Shown one piece after another: positions 46,811 through 56,420 of a stretch of DNA of 64,000 nucleotides. The DNA is from Talpa occidentalis (Eukaryota; Chordata; Mammalia; Eulipotyphla; Talpidae). A program made the position numbers and the translations under genes. The stretch spans positions 61,641,782-61,705,781 of the forward strand of contig NW_023601543.1 in assembly GCF_014898055.3 (NCBI RefSeq), in the 5' to 3' direction. A model generated the notes under the pieces. It was not told where the DNA came from. It did no database searches and worked only from the letters and a program-made list of their open reading frames with translations. Position 1 is the stretch's first letter. Every line of letters begins with the position of its first letter.

Positions 46811-47072
46811 TTAAAGATTTATTTATTTATGCATATAAGAATTGGGGTACAGGTCAGAGGTGCAGGGGTGAGAAGATTCACCGGAGACAGAGTGGGAAAC
46901 AGAAGAGGCACACTGACAGAAATACACTGTTGAGGGGAGCAGCGGGTGAGTCAGGAGAGGTCTGCTACGCCACGTGGGTAGCTCCCTGGCTGGCCGGGGA
47001 TCGAACTCGTGCTGCAGAAGCTGCGGACAGCTTCACAGTGCTGTGTTCAACCCCTTGCGCCACCAGGGAGGG
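46811..47072 (-). mobile_element. tRNA-derived SINE, right member of a tandem pair
   Basis: The TSD is cctcttttaatagatttt at 46793-46810 and cctcttttaatatatttt at 47073-47090. Its left TSD overlaps the right TSD of the previous SINE. The box regions are well kept (GAGTTCGATCCCCGG on the minus strand). Confidence 0.96.
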
Positions 47073-47090
47073 CCTCTTTTAATATATTTT

Positions 47091-47389
47091 ATAGGGATAT
47101 ATCCAGTGGTATCTTACTACTGAGGTGCATAGGCCACTGATATCCTCAAGAAAGGTTTATAAATATAATCTTTCCAAGCATCTTGCTGCCCTAATAAAAG
47201 TGGTGCTCTGTTATAAATGGGTAAGGGAAAAGGGACATAGAGAAGCCACTGGGAGTATCTGGCACATTTGGCAAGAGACATTCACGTCCTAAGTCGCAGC
47301 CCTGAACTTCTTAGTTTGCCAGCTCCTATGCCCAAAGCCAGTTCTATCACCACATCAAAGACATAATCAGAAAACAAGAAGCATGCTGT
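47091..47389. other. Unassigned DNA
   Basis: I see nothing identifiable. Confidence 0.4.
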
Positions 47390-47565
47390 AGTAGAAGAGT
47401 AAAGACTCTGGAGCCAGACAGGTCAAGGCAGAGTTATTGCTCAACATTTTGTTAGTTGGGTGGCCATGGGCAAGTTCTTCTGCCTTTGAGCCATACTTTC
47501 CGATCTGAAATGGAGAGTCATCACAATGCTGCTGCTCTGTGTCATCTTTGTGAGACTTAGTTTTG
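47390..47565 (+). repeat. MIR relic
   Basis: GTAAAGACTCTGGAGCCAGA, then GGTGGCCATGGGCAAGTTCT, then GAGCCATACTTTCCGATCTG AAATGGAG follow the MIR plus strand. Confidence 0.9.
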
Positions 47566-47589
47566 TTTGTGGAAGGAAAAGAACATCGT

Positions 47590-47750
47590 GGATGGAGGAC
47601 TCAGACTCTAGCCTTAGCTCAGTCCACTAGCTTGCTGTGTCAGCTTTCAGGTTGCTTTATCCTTCTGAATCTTGATTTTCTAATCTGTCCTTTTCCATAG
47701 CTTCGAAAAAGAGCTTTCGATGTATAATGTCTTCTCAGTAAATATTTGTT
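47590..47750 (+). repeat. MIR-like relic
   Basis: GACTCAGACTCTAGCCTTAG, then AGCTTGCTGTGTCAGCTTTC, then CTTGATTTTCTAATCTG. A second, weaker MIR-like copy follows the first in the same direction. Confidence 0.65.
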
Positions 47751-48735
47751 TAGTTAAATCCTGATGGAGCTATAAAACAGAGTCTCACTTAGATTAACAT
47801 TTCCCAACACATGTGTTGTGAAAAGCTGAAAACTTTGCTTGAGATGATACAGCAGAACAAAAACGACAGGGCTTTTGATGACACCCCTGAAACCTCCACA
47901 TCTCTTTTTTGCTTATTTCTGAATGTAATGGCATCTGAAACAAAAGCAAACCCTGTATCTCTGAAAAGGTGTTCTACTGAGTGTCTATTATTGTAGTAAA
48001 ATTAGATTCATTGCTGTTCAAATTATTGATGCTGACCCAATGATATTTTACGGAGGGAGTTCCTCTTCAGTCCCTGCTTAACTTCTTTTAATCTTGTGTC
48101 AATTATCAATTAAAATATTCCCAGACATCTATTATGTGTGTTATAAGCTAGGTGCTATATAAAAGAAGCATGAATCCCAAGTCTTGCCACTGAGACCCCT
48201 ACAATTTATTTCAACAGAAAGGAACATTGACTTAGTTAAGTCATAATTAAATATTATTTGATAGTCTCAAATTGGACAGCAATTTTCCTGAAAGCAGGGA
48301 CTAACTAAGTGTTCAGCCACCTGTGTGCCTGTCCTTGCCACTCGTGTGGACCATAATGGGAGCATGAGACACAGATGGTTTAATTTGTACACCTTGTAGC
48401 CCAGTTGCTCAACTGATTGGCTTCTCTATTGAAATGACAGCTAATTTAGAAAGAATAAATGGCTATTTAATAGAATGGAAAACCATTAAATTCAGAACCT
48501 TCTAATAAAGACTGATTCTTGTGTTAAGTCTTATGAAGTGCTAATTGCTGGCTCTAGAGAAAAGGGAAAAATGAAAATCGTTGATGTGCTGGTTCCTCAC
48601 TTTGAGCTAGAACTTTTCTCTGAATAATACGGATAACTCTAATAATAATAAAGATGATAAGTCTGCTCCTTGTATTGCAGTAGTACTTTGTATTTTAAGA
48701 AAGTGTTTTCATACACATTTTGAGAACTGAGTATA
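47751..48735. other. Unassigned DNA
   Basis: No gene or named repeat. The ATAATAATAATAAAGATGAT stretch at 48640 is a short AT-rich simple repeat. Confidence 0.45.
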
Positions 48736-48739
48736 AAGG

Positions 48740-48880
48740 AAAGAGAGTAGGCTCTAGGTTTTGTTAGACCTGGGTTCAGGTCCAGGCACTATTCTTCCTG
48801 TTCTCTATCCCAGCTTTTGAAAGTGGGAATAATAATAATAATAATACATAATGTCAATGTTGGGGACTAAATGTAAGAGC
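48740..48880 (+). repeat. MIR-like relic with (AAT)n
   Basis: TAGGCTCTAGGTTTTGTTAGACCTGGGTT-type order, then GAAAGTGGGAATAATAATAA. The AAT tract at 48827-48845 has expanded in the MIR 'gggataataata' position. Confidence 0.75.
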
Positions 48881-48999
48881 TCCCTAAATTTGGAAACAAG
48901 GAAAATAAAATTGTGTTTAAGAATTCAACTTCAACGTTAACACAATGACCCCAGGCCCAATAGTCCTGAAAAAACATGGTTGTATGACTAAGTAGCAAC

Positions 49000-49458
49000 T
49001 TCAATCAGAATAGGGGTTACAATTAGCCATAGAAAGATAACAGACCTTCACAACCACAATTGCCCCAACACTGAAATAAGGAGATGGAGTGTAAGCCAAC
49101 AGACTGAGTGGTCCAACAGGATTCTTTACATGGGAAGACAGATGTAGGAAATTGAAAACTTCTGCTAGCAAGACAGAATCAATTCTTCGGTCCTGAATCT
49201 AGACTGGCCCATGTGATTTGCTTTGACCAATGGAACAGTTGCAAATATGACACAAGCTAATATTTGAACAGTGTTTACCTACAAGCGCTTGCCTTTTCTC
49301 ACTGCCTGGAATTCTTGCCCCATTATGTGAACACACCTTGGCTAGCCTCCTGGAGCATGGGGTCCTGCCATAGAGAGACCTCAGCTGTCCAGTCATCTAA
49401 GCTGAGGCCCCATTCATGTGAGAACATCCAAGTTCCTCCAGCCCCAGCTCTGATGAAC
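49000..49458 (+). mobile_element. MaLR-like LTR, left part, split by LTR-B copy 1
   Basis: GATTTGCTTTGACCAATGGA, then GCTAGCCTCCTGGAGCATGG, then AAGCTGAGGCCCCATTCATG and CAGCCCCAGCTCTGATGAAC follow a MaLR-type LTR plus strand. The matching 3' part (CCACAGAATTATGAAAAATA, then GTTTTAAGTGATTTGTTATG) appears after the LTR-B insertion, at about 50106-50185. Confidence 0.75.
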
Positions 49459-50090
49459 TGTTATCGGGCAGAGTGAGGGACACCTCAGAGCCCCCAAACC
49501 TGCCTGCTCTAAATGGGTTCTGCCATTACCGCATTAAGACAAAACATACTCTAGTACATAACACCTTCAATAGAAAATAAATTTAATACAATGAATGCCA
49601 ATAAAGAGAAGAGAAGGGAAAGAATAGATAAAATAGTTTTTACATGAAACATCCAAAGTTACCCATCCCCTTGTGGGTAAATGCCCAGACAAACAGCATT
49701 GGCCCAAAGCAGGGCCACTGAGGCCTGAAAGCCTGCCACAAGCCTAAGGCACCTTCTGGGGGTGGGAGGACCCACAGTAAAGGGCAGAAGGGACCAGACA
49801 TATCTGGGAAGAAAAGAGCAAAATAAAAATCCAGATAAAGGTCACCGTTGTCAGACTCCCCACGGGTGTCTCACCCACGTCTGTTTCAAGTGTCTCCTTC
49901 CATGTCCCTCAAATCCCTGATACAAGTCCAAAGCCGAGAAGCAAGTGCAACTTCTTCATGTGTCTCTCTGCTCCATGTGCCTCCTCCATCTTGCTCTCCT
50001 TCCTTCCTTCTATCGTTTCCCCTCCCTGCTCAGCTCCACCCTTCTCTAGGGTGGGGCAGGGAACCTGGAAACTCCCCTTTCCCTGTTACG
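49459..50090 (-). mobile_element. Solo LTR, family LTR-B, copy 1
   Basis: Left edge TGTTATCGGGCAG, right edge CCCTGTTACG (last base changed from A). A 4-bp TSD, gaac, lies at 49455-49458 and 50091-50094. It shares the TGGCCCAAAGCAGGGCCACT and GACTCCCCACGGGTGTCTCA blocks with the other copies. A 4-bp TSD is typical of class I (gamma-like) ERVs. Confidence 0.92.
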
Positions 50091-50190
50091 GAACCATCAC
50101 GCTGGCCCACAGAATTATGAAAAATAACTGGATCTTATTTTAAGTTACTCTGTTTTAAGTGATTTGTTATGCAGCAATTGATACCAGAGG
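50091..50190 (+). mobile_element. MaLR-like LTR, right part
   Basis: The continuation of 49000-49458 across LTR-B copy 1, ending TTTGTTATGCAGCAATTGAT. Confidence 0.7.
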
Positions 50191-51926
50191 ACTTTTTAGC
50201 TTTCAGTGTTCTAGCTCCAGGGTGAAAGCATCCTTTCCCTAACACCAATCTGACACTGGAATCATCGACTCCATTCTCCTGACATCGCTTACTCTGAGAC
50301 CACGCTCACCAACAGATTCCTCATGAAGATCTGGCTTTGCACGAATTCTCCCTACAGTGGGTGTGGGCTGACCTCATGAACCCCCAGGATTCCCACTCCC
50401 TGGTATTGAAGTTATCTATGATAAATTAATGAGGTAGCTTCTGATCACGATTTGGCTGGAGGAAAAATATTCTATGTTGTGTATCTTCTCTTTGACCCTG
50501 AACATTTACTCTCTACCACTACGCTGCATTTTGCTACAGGGAGTTGATTGCCTTAAGGAACAACCTTACCTTGTGGCTTATTATTGGGCTTTATAAATGG
50601 GGCGCTCTCGCTGGAGACTGGTGAGAAGGAGACTGCTTTCAGAACATTTATTCTTTCAACCCCCTCCTTGTAAGGTTGGTTTGGGCAGGCTGAATCCCTC
50701 CATTAAAGATCGCAGTCCCTGTCAAGGTGGTTCCCTCTCCAATACTCTTCCACTGGAACTGCTCCCTGCCCTCATCACTTCACGCCTAGAAATAGAGCAG
50801 AGCAGTTTTCATTAGCCTCTAGTTCTGCACTCTCCTGTATGGTTTCCCGACTCCTGCCCACACTTTTGTAAATATCCTCTTTATTAAACCCTCCCCCAAT
50901 TATCCTAATTTCAGCATGCCATCTGTCTCCTATTGAGCCCCTGGCTGATGCATATGCTAAGCATGTGGGTTTGACTATCTGGTTTTCCTGACAGTGATTT
51001 CTCTTTGGCTTATCATTTAGCCCTGAGCGATGGTTCCACATTCACGACCTCAATCCAATACAGTTTTTTAAGCCCATGAGCCTGACTCACACCTTGGCTC
51101 TCAGAAAGTTCACAAAGGTGATGATTCCTCCAGGAGCCAAGCAACTGCTCTTTTGCACTCTGGAGTGCAGTATAAGAACTGTGCTTTTCTATATTTCTAC
51201 AACATCCACTTTTCAAGGTTGCTACTAGATTAGCTAAGTGATGTGCAGATTACTTTGTACCTGCATGTGCCTGGCACCTTGTAAATTCTCCACACGTTAA
51301 TCATTATTATTATTTTGTTTCACGTCCCTTTGATGCTATAATATGGTCTCTACTGATCAAAAGATATGTAATATTTTTCTTAGATTCCTTATATGGATGC
51401 TTTTGCTAACTTGGTGCATTGAGATTGTGGGAGTTGGGGAAAGAACGAGAACGCAGGTGCAGCATGATTTACACACAGTGTGCATCGCTTCTAAAGCCCT
51501 ACACATAGTCACCAAATAGAATGGATTCTGATTTAGCAATTATCATATAAACACATTTAATGAGTCAAACATGGAGCAGAAATGGCACTCTAAGTAAAAC
51601 AAATAGTCTTGTCTGTTCATTGAAATGAAACATTCATGGAGCACTTAAATCACTTGCCTTCAGAAAAGGTAATGAAAGACAGCAGGGGGTGGCAGGTGGG
51701 CGCCCTCTGGGACATAGCGAGGAGGCAGGACAGGAAGAATTCCTCACGAACTGCTGGGAAGTAAGGAGAGCTAAGAGAAAGACCCTCCAGCATTCCCTCC
51801 CTCTGTAACAGACAAAGCCAGTGTCCAGGGTGCCGGTGGGTGGATGCTCTGGCTCAGGAATCATGCCCCCATCTCCCAGAAGCTGCAGTGAATATGATGT
51901 CATTTTTGGAGTCAGTGGGTTTGGAA
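50191..51926. other. Unassigned DNA with an LTR-like 3' end
   Basis: About 50840-50965 (TTTATTAAACCCTCCCCCAATTATCC, then CATCTGTCTCCTATTGAGCCCC) looks like the 3' end of an old LTR on the plus strand, with an ATTAAA signal at 50882. Elsewhere no gene or repeat is recognised. Confidence 0.45.
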
Positions 51927-52695
51927 TGTGGGGTCCTTGGGGTCACTCTGGGAAAGGTGTCACCAGAGCTCCCGTTTCAGTGATGCGCGACGAGTTTCCC
52001 AGGGGAGTTTTTCCACGAGACAGAGACGTTAGTTATTTTAAAGAGCAGGTTTGTTAGAAAAGGGATAGAACAGTAAAAGACACTGGCATAGACACCAGCG
52101 GGCAGGAAGAGCTGCCCCGAAAGGTCCAGGTTTGCCGAAAGGGGCCTGCATGGCCACAGGCAGGCTGCCTTGAGGAGAGCGGCCTCTGCTGAGGGGGATC
52201 AGTGAGGAGAAGCCCCGGCATGGGACAGGTCCCGGGCAGGCAGGAGGCTGCTGCCCTGTAGAGGAGAGAGTTGGTGAAAAGAGGCACCTGCATAGGCACA
52301 GGTGGGCAGACGAGTGCTGCCCCCAGCCCGTACAGAGACTGCACTTGGTAGAGTCTTCTTCTGTTTGGTAAGGGCTCACTCCTTGTGAGCCTTCCTAGTT
52401 CCTGATTTTGGGTGACTATGCAGAATCTGAGAGGGACCGAACCTGAGATTCCACAATGGGCTCCATCGCCATATCTTTACCCTTGGGCCTGTGCTCTCGT
52501 GACACTCCCTACAGCATCTGATACCTGCTTGGATCTTATGCTTTGTAATCTAGGCTTTGGCGCCTAAGGGTCTTGGTTTCCATAGCTGTGTCAGTGGCCA
52601 TGCTAATCCCTTCTACCCCCACCTCCTTGAGTGAGCCAGGTTTCTGGTCTTGTGGCGCCTCCTTTTCAGTTTTTTCCTATTGCTGTCCTCCATCA
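51927..52695 (-). mobile_element. LTR-like element, family LTR-C, copy 1
   Basis: It starts TGTGGGGTCC and ends CCTCCATCA, as does copy 2. Shared blocks in order: CAGAGCTCCC, GCAGGTTTGTTAG, the GACACTGGCATAGACACCAG-type block, GGGCAGGAAGAGCTGC and GTTTCTGGTCTTGTG. It is longer than copy 2 by a GC-rich stretch (about 52130-52330). I find no matching TSD, so the ends are approximate. Confidence 0.7.
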
Positions 52696-52951
52696 AATAG
52701 AGCCCTGATAACATCACATCTCTTCCCATCTGGGAGGCCTCTACTGAGAAGTCCTGCCTCTCTTCCTTCTCTGGCAGCACATATTCTGCTGCTCATCTAC
52801 ACACATGCACACAGGGGCACCATGTAGAGAAAGCCTTTCAAAATCAATCTTAGTCATTTATATTCCCTATAAATGTCATTCTGCCCTGATGGATGTGTTG
52901 GTTTAGAGTTGCTTGTTTACTTTGGATAATTTTGATGTCTTTGTGAGGAGA
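52696..52951. other. Spacer between the two LTR-C copies
   Basis: It contains no identifiable gene. It might be remnant internal sequence if the two LTR-C copies belong to one provirus, but it is only 256 bp. Confidence 0.4.
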
Positions 52952-53444
52952 TGTGGGGTACAGCGAGCTGGTCCCTGGGTGACCTCTGAGAAAAGCTTCC
53001 GCAGAGCTCCCCTTTGAGAAACACGCAGCAAGCTTACCCAGGAGATGAAGACGTGTGCACACACAGGCAGGCGGAGGGTACATTTTAATAGGACAGGTTT
53101 ATTAGGAAAAGGAAAGAGACATTTCCACAGACACAAGTGGGCAGAAAGAGCTGCATTTTCCAGTGCAAAAATCACAGTTATAGTGTTCTTCTTTGGGCGA
53201 GGGGTTCATTCCTTTGTGGAATTGTTATCGATTGTTAGATTAACCACCTCTATAATGGCCCTCAAACTCCATATTCCCACCTCTGGTCTGTGCCTCCAGA
53301 TACTCTTTCTAGCATTTGGCATCTAAGGATTTTCATTTCTGTAGCTAGCTGGTTTAATGACTTTGTTAATCATTTTGACCCCCATCACCAGTTTCTGGTC
53401 TTGTGAAGTCTACATCTCAAATTTTCTATTCCTAGCCTCCATCA
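52952..53444 (-). mobile_element. LTR-like element, family LTR-C, copy 2
   Basis: Left edge TGTGGGGTAC, right edge CCTCCATCA. AATAAA-type signal on the minus strand (plus TTTATTAGG at 53098). It shares the GGGCAGAAAGAGCTGC and CACCAGTTTCTGGTCTTGTG blocks with copy 1. No TSD found. Confidence 0.7.
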
Positions 53445-53630
53445 ATTTGTTTGTTCTTTTAGGTTCTTATCACTCAAAACAGAATGTGACTTGGAGAAGC
53501 TCTAATATAGCTCAAGAAAAGGCAGAAAAGGAGCTACCTCGAATGGGCACAGAGTAAGCAGATTGCCAAGAAAATGGGACTATTATTTACATGGGCCCAT
53601 GGGACAAACATTGGTCTGAAGTATTCCTGT

Positions 53631-54236
53631 TGTTACAGGGCAGGGAGAGGGTCAGCCCAGACTCCGCAAACCTGCCTGCTCTAAGTGGGTTCTGCCATCT
53701 GCCGCATCAACACAAAACATATGAGAATTTAATGGGAAGGAACTTTAATACAATTAGGAAACAATACAGGAAAGGCAAAGAATCTAGTTTCTAAATCAAG
53801 CACCCAATGTTACCCGTCCCCTCATGGGTAAAAGTCCACTCAAGCAGGATTGGCCCAGAGCAAGGCCCCAAAGCCTGCCACAAGTCTAAAGCACCTTCCA
53901 GTGGGGACCCACAGAAAAAGGTCAGAAACCACCAGACAAGTCTGGAAGGAAAAAAGCAAAATCAAAATCAAGACAAAAACCGCCATGGTCACCTCCCCAT
54001 GGGTCTCTCACCCACATCTGTGTCACCCAGTCCACGACCAAAAGGCAAGCGCTGTTTCTTCACCTGTCTCTCTATTCCATGTGCCTCCTCCAGGTCTCCT
54101 CCTGGCTCTCCATTCTGCTTCCTTCCTTCTTCAGGCTCCTCTGCAGCTTCTTCTGTCTCTGCTCAGCTCCACCCTCCTTTTGGGTTGGGCAAGAAACCTG
54201 GAACCTCCCCCTTTCCTGGGGACCCCCCCTGTTACA
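53631..54236 (-). mobile_element. Solo LTR, family LTR-B, copy 2
   Basis: It starts TGTTACAGGGCAGGGAGAGG and ends CCCCCTGTTACA. A perfect 4-bp TSD, ctgt, lies at 53627-53630 and 54237-54240. 606 bp. The plus strand (antisense to the LTR) holds two overlapping frames of 158 and 130 codons with counterparts in copy 5. On the minus strand an ATTAAA lies near the 3' end. Confidence 0.95.
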
Positions 54237-54350
54237 CTGTGACTGGCCAGTGGACAGGACACAGAAATAGACAGAAATCGTGAGTTGGAGGATGGTCTAT
54301 CAGATGGAATATGAGCCTGGAGGAAGTAAATAAGGTAACACATGCCGTGT

Positions 54351-55345
54351 TGTAACAGAAAAGATGAGGTTCCAGGTTATCTGCCCCACCCCAAGCAAGG
54401 GTGGACATGGGCAAGGAGGAGAAGTGAGAGGAGACAGAAGGAAGAGATCAAGAAGCAAACCTGGAGGAGGCACATGGTGCAGAGAGACATTTGAAGATGT
54501 TGCACTTGCTTCTCGGCTTTGGATTTGTCCCAGGGACTTGGGGGACGTGGAAGGAGATGCTTGAAAGAGACAGAGATGTGAGTGACCTGGGAGGAGCTGA
54601 GAACAGCTGGCAGCTTTTATTTACTTGAATTTTGATCTTGCACTTTTCCTTCCAGACTCGCCTGGCCCTTCTAGCCCTTTCCTATGGTTCCCCTTTTGAC
54701 GATGTCTTAGACTTGTGGCAGGCTTTTGGGCCTCAGTGGTCCTGCTTTGGGCCAACCCTGTGTGTCTGGGCATTTACCCAGGAGGGGGTGGGTAATTTTC
54801 CCTTCTCTTTATTGACACTAATTGTATTAAAGTTCTTTTCTTTTTTTTTTCAGATTTCTCTTCTTTTTCTTTTTCTATATAATTTATCTTTTTAATTTAT
54901 ATTTTTTTAAATTTTTTTAAAGATTTATTTATTTATTTACACAAGCACTGGGTACAGTCAGAAGCACGGGAGGGCAAGAGAATTCACCAGAGCCAGAGCG
55001 GGGAACAGAACAGGCAGACTGACGAAATACACTGCTGAGGGGAGCAGCGGGCGGCAGGAGAGGTCTGTTGCACCATGTGGGACCCTGGCTGGCAGCCAGG
55101 GATTGAACCAGCGCTGCAGAGCCTGCGGGCAGCTTCACAGGCCAGCGTTCAACCGCTGCGCCACCAGGGGAGGCCCAATTTATATCTTTTACATCATTGT
55201 GCATTCCCGGTAAGATTCCCACCACCAGTTCAGCCGCGAAGCATCAAGTTATCTTCTGTTGAAGGTGTTACGCTCTAGAGTACATTTGTCTTGAAGCAGC
55301 AGATGGCAGAACCTATTTAGAGAGGCAGGTCTGGGGGTCCCAGTG
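54351..55345 (+). mobile_element. LTR, family LTR-B, copy 3, with nested SINE
   Basis: It starts TGTAACAGAAAAGATGAGGTTCC-like and contains TTAGACTTGTGGCAGGCTTT, GCATTTACCCAGGAGG and TGTATTAAAGTTC (ATTAAA signal at 54827), then the SINE 54905-55176, then a GTGTTACGCTCTAGAGTACA block. The 3' end is diverged and I could not place it exactly or find a TSD. It lies 114 bp from copy 2 in opposite orientation. Confidence 0.85.
54905..55176 (-). mobile_element. tRNA-derived SINE (GC-rich subfamily) nested in LTR-B
   Basis: An approximate TSD aatttatattttt occurs before the tail, with aatttatatcttt at 55177. The B box on the minus strand is GGTTCAATCCCTGG. It entered the R/U5-side DNA of LTR-B copy 3. 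Confidence 0.94.
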
Positions 55346-55843
55346 AGTCCCAGGGCAAGTTAGGGTTAATTAGGCAGCTTCAGGGACAGAACAGGCAGGG
55401 ACTTCTGGAGAGTTAATGAGGCTTCTGCGATAAGGGCCACAAACTGTAAGGGGGGTTAATCACACGCCCTAGGACCAGGGGTAGAGGATGTTCCTGGACA
55501 AGGGCAATAAAGGGGGGGGATTTCTTTGATAAAGGCATGAAGCAGGAAGATTCCAAGCACAGTAACAGCATGAGCGAGACCATCCAGACCTAACCAATCA
55601 CAAAGAGACTGGTAGAGATTTAGAATAATCAGGGAAAGAAGGTCTATATTCCTGAGACACGACTTACTTCGGCTTCCTTGCCCCTCCCTGGCCTGGTTTC
55701 CTGGCCTGGGAGTCCCACTTTATTTCTCTTCCTTTTCTCCTCAACAAACTTGTTCTTTCTCTAAACAAATCTGCCTCTTCTTGCTTGCTTGCCTGAGCGT
55801 CTGCAAAGTTCCTGCTGTGGCTTCGTGAGACACCAACCTGTGG
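55346..55843 (+). mobile_element. Possible LTR, unclassified
   Basis: The layout suggests an LTR: purine-rich DNA, a CCAATCACAAAG block (55595), then a T/C-rich stretch with CCTCAACAAACTTGTTCTTT and ACAAATCTGCCTCTTC. Ends are not defined. There is no homologous second copy in the window. Confidence 0.4.
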
Positions 55844-55845
55844 TG

Positions 55846-55912
55846 GTTTAGCGGCTGGGACTCAGCGCTGCCCCCGCAGCCTGCGATCTGTTCCTGGCTG
55901 GGAGACTAGACC
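55846..55912 (+). pseudogene. tRNA-Glu-like sequence (decayed)
   Basis: GTGGTGGTTTAGCGGCTGGG followed by ACTCAGCGCTG and, later, CTGTTCCTGGCTGGGAGA lines up with nuclear tRNA-Glu (GGTGGTCTAGTGGTTAGGAT, TTCGGCGC, GTTCGATTCCCGGTCAGGGA). The anticodon arm and B box are damaged, so it is not functional. It might be a tRNA pseudogene or the head of an unrelated tRNA-derived SINE. Confidence 0.5.
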
Positions 55913-56079
55913 CGAAATTACATTATCACCAGGGTGGCCCTCACCCTGCCCTGTAATAATATTATGATCATAAAAACCTTGAAAGTCAGGAAGATGTAGC
56001 ATAGAAATTTGATTCATAAATTCTGAAATAAACCATAACTATCTGAACACAAAGTCAGACACCAAGTCAGAAATAAATT
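55913..56079. other. Unassigned DNA
   Basis: A short CACCAGGGTGGCCC motif at 55929 resembles the reversed SINE head but no body is attached. Confidence 0.4.
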
Positions 56080-56095
56080 AAGAGGAATCTAATTT

Positions 56096-56404
56096 ATTTT
56101 TTATCTTTTTAAGATTTATTTATCTATCTATCTATCTATTTATCTATCTATCTATTTATCTATTTATATAAGCACTGGGTACAGTCAGAAGTGCAGGAGG
56201 GTGAGAGAATTCACCAGAGCCAGAGCAGGGAACAGAACAGGCAGACTAATGAAATACACTGCTGAGGGGAGCAGCGGGCACAGCAGGAGAGGTCTGTGCG
56301 CCCTGTGGGACCCTCGCCGGCAGCTGGGGATCAAACCTGCGCTGCAGAGGCTGCAGGCAGCTTCGCAGCCCAGCACTCAACTGCTGCGCCACCAGGGTAG
56401 GCCC
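56096..56404 (-). mobile_element. tRNA-derived SINE (GC-rich subfamily) with TATC tail
   Basis: A perfect 16-bp TSD, aagaggaatctaattt, lies at 56080-56095 and 56405-56420. The usual TTTATTTATT tail has become a TATC microsatellite (about 56121-56166). Box B on the minus strand is GGTTTGATCCCC. Confidence 0.97.
56121..56166. repeat. (TATC)n microsatellite in a SINE tail
   Basis: About ten TATC units with TATT interruptions sit where other copies have TTTATTTATT. Confidence 0.95.
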
Positions 56405-56420
56405 AAGAGGAATCTAATTT

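Noticed and set aside
54237..54350. LTR-B copies 2 and 3 as the two LTRs of one provirus
   Set aside because: They are in opposite orientation, the interval is only 114 bp, and copy 2 has its own 4-bp TSD.
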